Positions 1 through 8,846 of a stretch of DNA of 64,000 nucleotides are shown piece after piece. Below the pieces are notes generated by a model, which was not told the DNA's origin, did not search any database, and saw only the letters and a list, made by a program, of their open reading frames with translations. The position numbers were made by a program, and so were the translations under genes. Origin of the DNA: Acetohalobium arabaticum DSM 5501 (GTDB lineage Bacteria > Bacillota > Halanaerobiia > Halobacteroidales > Acetohalobiaceae); the NCBI RefSeq assembly GCF_000144695.1, contig NC_014378.1, forward strand, positions 2,387,289 through 2,451,288, in the 5' to 3' direction. Every line of letters starts with the position of its first letter. The first letter of the stretch is position 1.

Positions 1-599
1 CCATTTAACTTTTTAAGCAGCATATCCACTGCCCGTTCAGCCGCTGGAGTTTCATCTTCTAACCAGACTTGATGTCTCTTCCCTCGTAGGAAATAGCCTT
101 CTTCTTCAGCTGAAAGTAACTCTTCACCATTTAAAATTTTGTTTCCAAAGTCAGCTACCTTCTTCATGTCATCTCTCATTTTAGCTGCACTTGCTCCACC
201 AGGAAAGATATGCAAATCCTTCTTAAACATGTCTACCCCAGGATTTTCTTCATTCATACAGGTAATTACTGGAACCTCAAATCTTTCCTTAACTGCTTTA
301 CCTATTGTTCCACAGGCAGATCCATATCTACCTGCTTGAAAGGCTGGACCAGCAATGAAGATATCAAAGTCTATATCTTCTAGAGCCTCTAAGATAGTTT
401 CTACTGCATCTTCCTCATTAGACCCCATGTAATTATCTCCGCAGATAACTGTATGAGTCACTTCAGCATCCAATAAATTATCTAATAAATTTGCCGGGCC
501 AACTGTACCTTCTTCAATGCTCGGTGGATAATCTGCTTCTTCCTCACCACCGATTTGCCCAAAGAACTGATTTATATAATGAACTGCTTTTTTACTCAT
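1..599 (-). CDS. grdH: betaine/glycine reductase component B selenoprotein subunit, copy 1 (C-terminus outside window)
   Basis: N-terminal about 200 residues of the GrdB/GrdF/GrdH family, the selenoprotein subunit of component B that binds the amine substrate and passes it to protein A. The visible part matches the second copy at 6130-7452 along its length, including the GQIGGE, CGDN-MGSNEE and GPAFQAGRYG blocks and the QVWLEDETPAA motif. The ATG at 599 follows AAGGAGG. The selenocysteine, residue 352 in copy 2, lies beyond the window edge. It is 28 bases after grdI copy 1, as in the second unit. Substrate (betaine rather than glycine or sarcosine) is inferred from the halophile context and the BCCT carrier. 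Confidence 0.9.
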   Translation of the reverse strand, partial: MSKKAVHYINQFFGQIGGEEEADYPPSIEEGTVGPANLLDNLLDAEVTHTVICGDNYMGSNEEDAVETILEALEDIDFDIFIAGPAFQAGRYGSACGTIGKAVKERFEVPVITCMNEENPGVDMFKKDLHIFPGGASAAKMRDDMKKVADFGNKILNGEELLSAEEEGYFLRGKRHQVWLEDETPAAERAVDMLLKKLN

Positions 600-627
600 T
601 TTTTGCACCTCCTTAAATATTAATTTA

Positions 628-1959
628 TTAAAATTCTTTCATTGTCTTAGTAGACCATCCAATAATCTGATCTCCACAGAACATAGAGTTATTCTCCATA
701 ATAATTGAACCATCTTCTTTCACTGAAGAACCTAATTCATCATCATCCGGCCAACCACCAGCTAAACCATCGCGAGCTAATGCTTCTAACTCTCCAATCA
801 CTGTCTCCATTGGAGGCAATTCAATCAAAGCTGATACATTACCAGTAGAAACAATAGCATCTGCTTTATCATCTAAAGCTACTAATGGCTGTGACTTACC
901 ATCTCTACCAGTACATTCATTAGTTAATCCTACTGTTTTAACGCCAGCATCTTCTAATGCTTCAAAGCATCCAATAAAGTCAGCATCAGGATTACCATAA
1001 CCTTCTTCAGTTAAAATAGCACCGTCAGCTCCTAGAGATTTAGCTATCTGTGCTACAAAGATAGCTGATCTTTCTTTCTCCTCTAGATTAACATTTAGAT
1101 TAGACATAATTACACCCAAAAAGTTAATTGTTTCTCCATGCTGTTCATATAATTTTTTAATAGTCGGACAATTTTGAAAGTCGTAAGTTGCCCACTTAGA
1201 AGAACAAGGCATGAAGCTTCCTGAAATCATTGCACCATCCAAAATTTCATTAGGATGCATGAAAGTAGGTACTACATGATTCATATCCCAGCCGTAAACC
1301 AAATCATTATATCCCATTTCTTCCATTTGTGATTGCGGCTGCATTACATAAACTACAGACGGAAGGTCAGATGTCTTATCATCACGCTTAGTAATAGGAG
1401 CTAACTCAAACTCCTCTACGCTTTCTTCCTCTGCTTCAAGATCCTTTACAGCAGTAGCTAAGTATTTAGCTAATCTGTGAGTAGCCCATCTGATAGCATG
1501 ATTCTTCTTCTGCTGTTCATGCCGTTCAAATTCTTCATCTGTATCTGCTACTAAACAGATATTATTCAGTCCAGAAAAATAAGTATACTTAGCACCTTCA
1601 CCGCTCATATCTATTAAACCATCACCAAAGCTACCCCAATGTTTACCAACACCTAATACACTACAATTTTTTAGGGCCTTTGTTTTACCGCTACCTACAC
1701 TTTCTACATCATCTGTTACTCCTGGAAAGACAGCACCTTCATCTTCTTTATATCTTGGCTCTACTGCTTCTTTAACTGGAACAATTCGCTTATCTTCTCC
1801 TGGACGAGCAAATACTATATCAGCTTCTGTAATATGCTCATCCTTTTTGACAACCTCTAAAGCTTCTTCTTTATTAATAGTCAATAAGCCGTCATTATAA
1901 GAGGTTTCATCTCCAAACTGCATTTCTTCTACAGGAAAATTATCTATTTCTAAACGCAC
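628..1959 (-). CDS. grdI: betaine/glycine reductase component B proprotein subunit (GrdE/GrdI family), copy 1
   Basis: 443-residue member of the GrdE/GrdG/GrdI family, the component B subunit that is normally made as a proprotein and cleaved to give a pyruvoyl group that binds the amine. A conserved Cys in the GSFMPCSSKW block near residue 252 is the likely pyruvoyl precursor by position (GrdE is cleaved near residue 242); this is inference. The GTG at 1959 gives the family-type MRLE start and follows GGGGTGGAG; longer frames up to 2007 lack a better ribosome site. The first 85 or so codons are almost identical in DNA to copy 2, while the C-terminal half is more diverged. Confidence 0.88.
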   Translation of the reverse strand: MRLEIDNFPVEEMQFGDETSYNDGLLTINKEEALEVVKKDEHITEADIVFARPGEDKRIVPVKEAVEPRYKEDEGAVFPGVTDDVESVGSGKTKALKNCSVLGVGKHWGSFGDGLIDMSGEGAKYTYFSGLNNICLVADTDEEFERHEQQKKNHAIRWATHRLAKYLATAVKDLEAEEESVEEFELAPITKRDDKTSDLPSVVYVMQPQSQMEEMGYNDLVYGWDMNHVVPTFMHPNEILDGAMISGSFMPCSSKWATYDFQNCPTIKKLYEQHGETINFLGVIMSNLNVNLEEKERSAIFVAQIAKSLGADGAILTEEGYGNPDADFIGCFEALEDAGVKTVGLTNECTGRDGKSQPLVALDDKADAIVSTGNVSALIELPPMETVIGELEALARDGLAGGWPDDDELGSSVKEDGSIIMENNSMFCGDQIIGWSTKTMKEF

Positions 1960-2011
1960 TGCTATCTCCACCCCTTTCTTTTTAGTGTTAAAATAGATAC
2001 CAGACATAAGA

Positions 2012-2100
2012 CAGATACCAGACTTTCAATTATCTGGTACCTGTTCTTTTTTCAGTACAAATAGGTAATAACCAACTCTTTTAAAAAGTTAGTTATTATC
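2012..2100 (-). promoter_or_regulatory. double hairpin between grdA and grdI, copy 1
   Basis: Two stem-loops fill the grdA-grdI gap. One begins just after the grdA stop (2064-2100, arms around AATAACTAAC and GTTGGTTATTACC). The second is 2012-2043 (arms CAGGTACCAGA and TCTGGTATCTG on the transcript). Both recur in unit 2 with stem-preserving base changes. Inference: an intercistronic structure that protects or partly terminates the grdA message so that protein A exceeds component B. Confidence 0.6.
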
Positions 2101-2102
2101 TA

Positions 2103-2576
2103 TTAATTATCTAAAAATTTACAGTATTCTTCTCTATACTTCTTAACTTCTTCAACAATATCATCAACTTCTAAAACCATTTCCATCATACTTATCTGGT
2201 CTTCATAAACATCCTCATCAATTTCTTCTTTAATCTCTGGTTCTACTACGTGATAAACTTTGAGTCCTAACTGGACTCCTGCTAATGGACCGGCAAAAGT
2301 AGGATCTCCATTAGTAACAGTCTCGGCCGCTAAACCAGAAGCTTCTGCTTCTGCACCGCCTAAGATTACTACTAAGTTTTCTTCTCCATGTTCCTCAGCT
2401 AACTCTTGGATCCTCTTTTGATTTTCCAGGTCCATAGCTCCTGCAGCTGTTCACACGAAACACTCTGTAGAACCAAAAACTACTTCGGCTCCAGTTGTTT
2501 CTATGCATTCTTGAATTGCAGGAGCTGGAATTCCGTCACGATCGCCAATAATAGCAACTTTCTTTCCTTCTAACAT
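2103..2576 (-). CDS. grdA: glycine/sarcosine/betaine reductase selenoprotein A, copy 1
   Basis: 157-residue selenoprotein A, the small carrier whose selenol takes the carboxymethyl group from component B and delivers it to component C. TGA at 2451-2453 is read as selenocysteine 42 in the family motif ECFVUTAAGAM (C-x-x-U). The frame continues cleanly from ATG 2576, preceded by GGAGGTGGAATT, to TAA at 2103. Length and motif match GrdA. The N-terminal 45 residues are identical to copy 2, and the remainder differs at only a few positions. A naive call would start at the Met after the UGA and lose the active site. Confidence 0.96.
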
Positions 2577-2625
2577 AATTCCACCTCCAAGTTAGATTTT
2601 TAATGAATTTATTTAGCTTGTTATT

Positions 2626-2654
2626 ATAATAACATAATCGTGATTATTTGTCAA
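2626..2654 (-). promoter_or_regulatory. grdA copy 1 promoter with palindromic operator in the spacer
   Basis: On the minus strand TTGACA (2649-2654), a 17-base spacer, then TATTAT (2626-2631). The spacer holds the palindrome ATAATC-gt-GATTAT (2634-2647), and a further ATGATTAT half-site lies just upstream near 2656-2663. An operator between -35 and -10 usually means repression. The same word recurs before grdA copy 2. The regulator is unknown. Confidence 0.75.
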
Positions 2655-3062
2655 CCATGATTATAAAATCGATTTAATATATTATTTATTGATATTTTTT
2701 ACAATTTTATTCTATTTTATTCTATAAATTTAAATCATAACTATATTGATATAATGTGTCACTTGCAATATTATCGCATATATTCTTTATTTATAGTTTC
2801 CTAGCATAACCGATATAATCTCATTTATGATATTACGGGAATAGTCAATATGTATCCGACGCTTGCCGTTCGCTCAACGTCCTGTTTCGCTCACTGTCAA
2901 AAACTGCCCCTCCGTCGTCTACTGGTCCTTATACCTCTAATACTTCCTCATCATAATTCTCCTTATCCACTTTAATCATTACTTTCATCTCCTTTCAAGT
3001 TTATAAGTTTAAGCTTAAGTTTAAGACTAAATTAAGTTTAACCTTAAACCTAAACTGATTAG
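2655..3062. other. non-coding gap with a thioredoxin stub and GC-rich scar
   Basis: About 400 bases between the TrxR fusion and grdA. The grdA-proximal 120 bases resemble the region upstream of grdA copy 2. Around 2858-2928 is a GC-richer stretch unlike its surroundings. The rest holds a 16-codon stub (separate entry) and an AAGTTTAAGC-rich repeat at 3000-3055. No intact gene is seen. Confidence 0.6.
2929..2979 (-). pseudogene. N-terminal stub of a grd-type thioredoxin
   Basis: ATG at 2979, nine bases after GGAG, opens the 16-residue peptide MIKVDKENYDEEVLEV and then TAA. The string resembles the beginning of thioredoxins encoded in glycine reductase operons (I-x-K-D-x-x-x-F/Y-x-x-E-V-L-E). 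It stops where a GC-rich segment begins, as if the rest of the gene was deleted or replaced. It lies between the thioredoxin reductase and grdA, where such a gene is expected. Identification rests on a short match only. Confidence 0.5.
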
Positions 3063-4268
3063 CTATACAAGCTCCTCTATTTCACTTTCTGTAGGTTGAG
3101 CAATTTTATCTGTAACTTCACCATCTTGAAGCTTAAGTAAAGTTGGAACTTCAGTTACATCATAGCGATTAGAAATACGAGTATTTTTATAAGTATCTAT
3201 CTTAACTAATTTAGCACCCTGAGCCTCTAAATCCATATTTTCTAATTTGTTTGTCATTTCCATACTTTCATCATTAGTAGGACTCCAGAAAGCTACTAAT
3301 ACATCTTCTTCTGCTTCTACTACATTCTTCTGCCAGTATTCTTCTTCTTCAATATATCCTCCAGCAGCAGTTGCAGTTGTAGCACCATCAGCAGCAGCTG
3401 TTACTACTTGGCGTAGGAATTTTTCTCTAACATCACCTGCAGCATAAACTCCAGGTACATTTGTTTCTAATTTATCATCAGTCTTTAAGTAACCATTATC
3501 TGTTAGTTCAACAGTTCCTTCTAAGAAATCAGTTCTTGGTACTCGACCAATAAAGATGAAGATACCATCACAAGAGAAATCTGTTTTTTCTCCTGTCTTA
3601 ATATTTTTAAGTACAGCTGTATCTACTAATCCATCTCCCTTAGCTTCTTCTAAAGTAGAATTCCAAACAAATTCAATCTTATCATTAGCGTAAGCTCTTT
3701 CTTGATAAATCTTATCTGCATCCATAGTTCCTTCATCATGAATAACAACTACTGTTACTTTACTAGCAAACTTAGTTAAATATAGTGCTTCTTCGATAGC
3801 TGAATTCCCATTCCCAACAACTACAACTTCTAAATCAACAAAGAAATCAGCATCACATGTAGCACAGTATGAAACTCCTTTACCTTTAAATTCATCTTCA
3901 CCAGGAACACCTAACCTTCTAGGTTCTGCTCCTGTAGCTACTATTACACTTTTAGCCTTATATTCTGTACCATCTTTAGTACTAACAGTCTTTATAAAAC
4001 CATCTGGCTTAATTTCTTCAACTTCTGCCTGTTTGATTTCAGTACCAAATTCTTCAGCATGTTCTCTAAAATTCTCCATTAACTCTGGTGCACTAGTATC
4101 AAGTGCTCCAGGATAGTTCTCCATTTCATGATAAGTAGACACCTGTCCTCCTACTTGACTATTTGTTTCTAATAATAAAGTATCAAGTTTAGAACGAGAT
4201 GCATAAAGACCTGCTGCTAATCCTGCTGGCCCTCCTCCAACTATTAATACATCATAAATCTTACTCAT
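3063..4268 (-). CDS. thioredoxin reductase-like flavoprotein fused to a cysteine-less thioredoxin domain
   Basis: 401 residues. Residues 1-305 are a low-molecular-weight thioredoxin reductase: FAD motif GGGPAGLAAG, redox pair CATC, second dinucleotide motif GNGNSAIEEA, and GDVR near the end. Residues about 310-401 are a thioredoxin fold with VAFWSPTNDES where WCGPC is expected, so it cannot do dithiol chemistry, while the cis-Pro loop EVPTLL is kept. The usual NADPH-phosphate motif HRRxxxR is replaced by VIHDEGTMDAD, suggesting an electron donor other than NADPH. Its place between grd units implies it feeds electrons to the reductase. GGGGTG precedes the ATG. Confidence 0.85.
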   Translation of the reverse strand: MSKIYDVLIVGGGPAGLAAGLYASRSKLDTLLLETNSQVGGQVSTYHEMENYPGALDTSAPELMENFREHAEEFGTEIKQAEVEEIKPDGFIKTVSTKDGTEYKAKSVIVATGAEPRRLGVPGEDEFKGKGVSYCATCDADFFVDLEVVVVGNGNSAIEEALYLTKFASKVTVVVIHDEGTMDADKIYQERAYANDKIEFVWNSTLEEAKGDGLVDTAVLKNIKTGEKTDFSCDGIFIFIGRVPRTDFLEGTVELTDNGYLKTDDKLETNVPGVYAAGDVREKFLRQVVTAAADGATTATAAGGYIEEEEYWQKNVVEAEEDVLVAFWSPTNDESMEMTNKLENMDLEAQGAKLVKIDTYKNTRISNRYDVTEVPTLLKLQDGEVTDKIAQPTESEIEELV

Positions 4269-4405
4269 TTAATTCACCCCTTTTATTTATGATTAATTAT
4301 TATGAAATATGTCAAGAACATATTTAAATGTTGTATTAACATATCTTATAACAATAGTAGACAACAAAATTTAATATTTCTTATAGGGAGTTAAAAAGCA
4401 AAAAT

Positions 4406-4471
4406 ATAAAAAAGTAATCATGATTACTTTTTTATCAAATGATAAGAGACGATTATTTCGTCCCTTATCAT
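4406..4471. terminator. perfect palindrome plus second hairpin between BCCT and TrxR genes
   Basis: Positions 4406-4435 form a 30-base perfect palindrome with core TAATCATGATTA flanked by an A-tract and a T-tract, so it can act as a terminator in either direction. A second stem (GATAAG...CTTATC, 4441-4469) precedes it on the transcript of the BCCT gene. The core equals the site found downstream of the promoter at 26873-26901, so it may also bind a regulator. Confidence 0.6.
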
Positions 4472-4490
4472 ATAAGATTACATTTATCTG

Positions 4491-6023
4491 CTAACATGTA
4501 ACCTCATTATTATTTTCAATTTTATCACTATTGCTTTTAATATCTTTCTCATAATTAGCAATATATGTTTTGTCTCCTTTTAAAGCTTTTACTAATGAAT
4601 ACATTGCAAATATCATTACAAAAGCAAATGGGAAGGCTGCAACTATTGACCCAGTTTGTAACGCATCTAAACCACCTGCAAGTAATAATACAGCTGCTAA
4701 TCCTGCAGTTAATAATCCCCAAATTATTTTCTTAGGAGTAGCAGGATTTAAATTTCCTTCTTCTGAAAACATACCTAATACAAATGTTGCTGAGTTAGCT
4801 GATGTAATAAAGAATGTAGTTAATAATAATACTGCTACACCAGATAATAATGTTCCAAGAGGATAATGTTCAAAAACTTTGAAGAAAGCTGTTTCTGTTG
4901 TAAATTCACCAATTTTATTATAAACATTAATTCCAACTGTTCCAAAAATTGAAAACCAGAAAAAAGATGCAATTGTTGGTGCAATTAATACTCCAGAAAT
5001 AAATTCTCTTATAGTTCTTCCTTTAGAAATTCTAGCAATAAAAGTTCCTACAAATGGTGCCCAAGCAATCCACCATGCCCAGTAAAAGACAGTCCACCAA
5101 CCATACCAAGAATCACTTGATATTGCAAAACTATCTGAAACAATTCCACCTAAATATAAACCTACAGAATTACTTAAATTATTTAAAATCTCTACTTTAG
5201 GTCCTACTAAGAAAGCTACAACCATTAAACCTGCACATAATGTTATATTCATATCTGATACAAGTTTGATTCCTTTTTCAATTCCCATTACAGCTGTTAA
5301 CACAAATAAGAATGTGATAATAGCAATTATAGCTAATTGAATCCCTTGGTTAAGTGGTAATCCAGCTAATAAATTCAATCCACCATTAATCTGCATAGTT
5401 GCCATTCCAAGTGAAGATGCAACACCAGCAACTGTAGCAAAAATTGCTAAAATATCGATTGTCTTACCTAGTGACCCTTTTGCTCCATCTCTTCCAATTA
5501 GCGGAATGAATACACTACTAATAAGTCCTGATTCTTTTCTTCTAAATTGCATATAAGCTAAAGCCAATGCTAAAACAGCATAAGCTGCCCATGGATGTAA
5601 TCCCCAGTGCAAGAATGATTTTCTAAAAGCAAAATCTGCTGCTGCTGCAGATTCTGGTGCTATCCCACTAAGTGGTCCACCAAAATGGTATAATGGTTCT
5701 GCCACGCCAAAAAATATAAGCCCTACACCCATTCCAGAACTAAATAGCATTCCAAACCATGATACTAAACTATATTCTGGCTCATCATCTGGTAATCCTA
5801 ATTTAATATCACCAAATTTACCAAATAGCATATATAGCGAAAATACCACAAACGTTGACATTGTTAAAATATAAAACCAACCAAAATTACCAACTAAAAA
5901 ATCAAATGATGCTGATGTTACATTTCCAAAAGCCTCTGGCATAAGAGCACCTAAACCTACAATAATAACTACTACTACTATTGATATTGTGAAAACTGGA
6001 TTCCAAAAATTATCTTTTTTCAC
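4491..6023 (-). CDS. BCCT-family betaine/choline/carnitine transporter
   Basis: 510-residue secondary carrier of the BCCT family (BetP, OpuD type) with the expected 12 membrane segments. Family signatures are the Gly-rich SSGMGVGLIFFGVAEP in TM3, and WWTVFYWAWWIAWAPFVG followed by FIARISKGRTIREF in the TM8 region. It most likely imports glycine betaine with sodium, both as osmolyte and as substrate for the flanking reductases. It lies between grdH copy 2 and the TrxR fusion on the same strand, separated from grdH by a strong hairpin. The exact substrate cannot be read from sequence. Confidence 0.92.
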   Translation of the reverse strand: MKKDNFWNPVFTISIVVVVIIVGLGALMPEAFGNVTSASFDFLVGNFGWFYILTMSTFVVFSLYMLFGKFGDIKLGLPDDEPEYSLVSWFGMLFSSGMGVGLIFFGVAEPLYHFGGPLSGIAPESAAAADFAFRKSFLHWGLHPWAAYAVLALALAYMQFRRKESGLISSVFIPLIGRDGAKGSLGKTIDILAIFATVAGVASSLGMATMQINGGLNLLAGLPLNQGIQLAIIAIITFLFVLTAVMGIEKGIKLVSDMNITLCAGLMVVAFLVGPKVEILNNLSNSVGLYLGGIVSDSFAISSDSWYGWWTVFYWAWWIAWAPFVGTFIARISKGRTIREFISGVLIAPTIASFFWFSIFGTVGINVYNKIGEFTTETAFFKVFEHYPLGTLLSGVAVLLLTTFFITSANSATFVLGMFSEEGNLNPATPKKIIWGLLTAGLAAVLLLAGGLDALQTGSIVAAFPFAFVMIFAMYSLVKALKGDKTYIANYEKDIKSNSDKIENNNEVTC

Positions 6024-6090
6024 TTTAACAAACCCCCTTATATAATAAATAAAATATATTAAAAGTAATACAAATACAAAACATTTAAAT

Positions 6091-6118
6091 TCCTAGGGTA
6101 CTATATAGTACCCTGGGA
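6091..6118 (-). terminator. hairpin after grdH copy 2
   Basis: GGGTACTATATAGTACCC (6096-6113) is a perfect 18-base palindrome extended by four further pairs including one wobble. No strong U-run follows, so it may be an attenuator or mRNA-stabilising 3' hairpin rather than a full terminator. Confidence 0.55.
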
Positions 6119-6129
6119 AATAAATTTAA

Positions 6130-7452
6130 TTAAATATCAACACTAAATACTGTTTGTTCCTCAACATCTGTAGTCAATGCATCTAAAGCAACACCAACTC
6201 TATGATATCTTAACTTCCACTGTTCTTCTTCAGAAGTTCCAGGATCCCCAAGTGGATAAGGGATAGAAATTGTTGGTACCATTCTATTTGCTCCTACTGT
6301 TTTAGCAACAGGTATTAAATTTGCCATTTGAACAATAGGAATTCCAGCTTTTTCAATCTCTTTTACGATCGTTGCACCGCAACGAGTACAAGTACCTCAG
6401 TTAGAAGTTAAAATAACAGCATCTACGCCATCTCTTTGCATCTCTTCTACCATCTCTTGACCCATTCTTGCTGCTTCAACTTCTGCGGTTCCAGTTCCAA
6501 CAGTCGCATAGAAATAATCATCAACTTTTCCAATCTTTCCTTCTTTCTCATAAGCTCTTAATGCATCTAAAGGTAAAACACGATTAGGATCTTCATTAGC
6601 AGCAGCTGGATCATAACCAGCATGAATTGTTTTAAATGCACCTGCTTCTCTATTCTCTAACTTATCCATACCGCTTACATCATATCTACCCCATCTAGTA
6701 GCAGAAGCAGATTGAATCTTATCAGGATTATCTACAGGAACAATACCACCAGATGTAGCTAGAGCTACTGTAGCCTCACTTAAATCTTCAATTGGATCAG
6801 CAATTGGTACTTTATCAATTTTAGGCATTGGTAATTCACTCTTGAACTCTTCACCATTTATCTTCTTCAATAACATATCCATAGCTCTATCAGCAGCAGG
6901 CGTTTCATCTTCTAGCCAAACCTGATGTCTCTTCCCTCTAATGTAAATTCCTTTTTCTTCTGCAGTAAGACCTGTTTCTCCAGCTAAAAATTTATTTCCA
7001 AGTTCAGCCATCTTGGTCATATCATCCTTCATTTTAGCTGCACTTTGACCGCCTGGCAAGATATCAACATCTTTTTTAAACATATCAACACCAGGGTTTT
7101 CTTCGTTCATAGAAGAAATAACAGGTACACCAAATTTCTCTTTTACAGCTTTACAGATTACACCACAAGCATTACCATATCGTCCTGCTTGAAAAGCTGG
7201 TCCAGCAAAGAAGATATCAAAGTCTTTATCTTCTAAAAAACCTAATATAGTATCTACAGCTTCTTCTTCATTTGATCCCATAAAGTTATCTCCACAAATA
7301 ACTGTATGACTTACTTCTGCATCTTCTAACAAATTATTAAGTAACATCCCTGCTCCAACTTGACCTTCTTTTATTACAGGAGCAAAATCAGCCTTATCTT
7401 CACCACCGATTTGTCCGAAAAATTGATTCAAATATAAAATTGCTTTTTTCAT
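6130..7452 (-). CDS. grdH: betaine/glycine reductase component B selenoprotein subunit, copy 2 (complete)
   Basis: 440-residue GrdB/GrdF/GrdH-family protein. TGA at 6397-6399 is selenocysteine 352 in the motif UGTCTRCGATIVKEIE, and the same frame continues to TAA at 6130 with PIPYPLGDP-type family sequence. The subunit forms component B with GrdI and activates the amine substrate. ATG 7452 is chosen because GAGGAGGTG lies nine bases upstream; a longer frame to 7470 has no such site. A selenocysteine hairpin follows the UGA (separate entry). It is 27 bases after grdI copy 2. Betaine specificity is inferred from context. Confidence 0.95.
6370..6399 (-). promoter_or_regulatory. candidate bacterial SECIS of grdH
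   Basis: Twelve bases after the in-frame UGA (6397-6399) the message forms CGUUGC-GGU-GCAACG (6370-6384), a perfect six-pair stem with a GU-containing apical loop. Spacing and loop fit a bacterial SECIS recognised by SelB. Confidence 0.7.
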
Positions 7453-7479
7453 GCATTTACACCTCCTCAAATATTTAAA

Positions 7480-8811
7480 TTAAAATTCTTTCACTGTCTT
7501 TGGAGACCAACCAAGTACCTGATCACCACAGAACATTGAATCATTTGCCATGATAATTGAATCATCTTCTCTTACTGAAGGACCTAGTTTTTCATCATCT
7601 TCCCAACCTCCAGCTAAACCATCTCGTGCTAATGATTCTAACTCACCAATTACTGTTTCCATTGGAGGAAGTTCAATTAAAGCAGAAACATTACCACAAG
7701 AAACAATAGCATCTGCAGCATCATCTAAACTTACTAGTGGTTGAGAATGACCATCTGAACCAGTACACTCATTAGTCATTCCTACCGTCTTAATCCCAGC
7801 CTCTTCTAAAAGTTTAAAGCATTCAATAAAATCAGCATCTGTATTACCATAACCTTCTTCGGCTATAATTGCTGCATCTGCACCTAAAGAAGTAGATAAC
7901 TGTTGTACAAATAATGCAGCTCTTTCTTTTTGCTCTAGAACTACATTTAAGTTAGACATAATTACACCTAAAAAGTTAATTGTTTCTCCATGCTGTTCAT
8001 ATAATTTCTTAATTGTGGGACAATTCTGAAAATCGTAAGTTGCCCATTTAGAAGAACAACACATATAACTACCACCTATAATTGCACCATCTAGTATCTC
8101 GTTAGGATGCATTAAGGTAGGTAACATTCGATTTGTATCCCAACCATAAACCAAATCATTATACCCTAACTCTTCTATCTGAGATTGTGGTTGCATTACA
8201 TAAACTACGGAAGGTAATTCCTGGGTTTTCTTATCCCTCTTAGTAATTGGAGCTAATTCAAACTCTTCTACATCTTCCTTCTGTGGTTCAAGATCCTTTA
8301 CAGCAGTAGCTAGATACTTGGCTAACCGATGAGTAGCCCATCTGATAGCATGATTCTTCTTCTGTTGTTCATGACGTTCAAACTCTTCATCTGTATCTGC
8401 TACCAGACAGATATTGTTTAACTGAGAGAAGTAAGTATATTTAGCACCTTCACCACTCATATCTATTAAACCATCACCAAAACTACCCCAGTGTTTACCA
8501 ATACCTAATACACTACAGTTCTTTAAGGCCTTTGTCTTTCCGCTACCCACGCTTTCTACATCATCTGTTACTCCAGGAAAAACAGCGCCATCATCCTCTT
8601 TATATCTTGGCTCTACTGCTTCTTTAACTGGAACAATTCGCTTTTCTTCTCCTGGACGAGCAAATACTATATCAGCTTCTGTAATATGCTCATCCTTTTT
8701 GACAACCTCTAAAGCTTCTTCTTTATTAATAGTCAATAAGCCGTCATTATAAGAGGTTTCATCTCCAAACTGCATTTCTTCTACAGGAAAGTTATCTATT
8801 TCTAAACGCAC
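7480..8811 (-). CDS. grdI: betaine/glycine reductase component B proprotein subunit (GrdE/GrdI family), copy 2
   Basis: 443 residues, paralogue of 628-1959. Start GTG 8811 (MRLE) follows GGGGTGGAG. The likely pyruvoyl-forming Cys is the second of GSYMCCSSKW near residue 252; copy 1 has Pro-Cys here, so only the second Cys is conserved. Further family blocks are NECTGSDGHSQPL and GNVSALIELPPMETVIGELE. It precedes grdH by 27 bases and follows grdA by the conserved double hairpin. Substrate class (betaine, glycine or sarcosine) is not resolved by sequence alone. Confidence 0.9.
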   Translation of the reverse strand: MRLEIDNFPVEEMQFGDETSYNDGLLTINKEEALEVVKKDEHITEADIVFARPGEEKRIVPVKEAVEPRYKEDDGAVFPGVTDDVESVGSGKTKALKNCSVLGIGKHWGSFGDGLIDMSGEGAKYTYFSQLNNICLVADTDEEFERHEQQKKNHAIRWATHRLAKYLATAVKDLEPQKEDVEEFELAPITKRDKKTQELPSVVYVMQPQSQIEELGYNDLVYGWDTNRMLPTLMHPNEILDGAIIGGSYMCCSSKWATYDFQNCPTIKKLYEQHGETINFLGVIMSNLNVVLEQKERAALFVQQLSTSLGADAAIIAEEGYGNTDADFIECFKLLEEAGIKTVGMTNECTGSDGHSQPLVSLDDAADAIVSCGNVSALIELPPMETVIGELESLARDGLAGGWEDDEKLGPSVREDDSIIMANDSMFCGDQVLGWSPKTVKEF

Positions 8812-8846
8812 TGCTATCTCCACCCCTTTCTTTTTAGTGTTAAGAT

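Noticed and set aside
2103-2435. A 110-residue gene starting at the Met after the UGA (same at 8934-9266)
   Set aside because: The TGA just upstream is in frame with the GrdA N-terminus and sits in the C-x-x-U motif; the real gene starts at 2576 (9407) with a good ribosome site.
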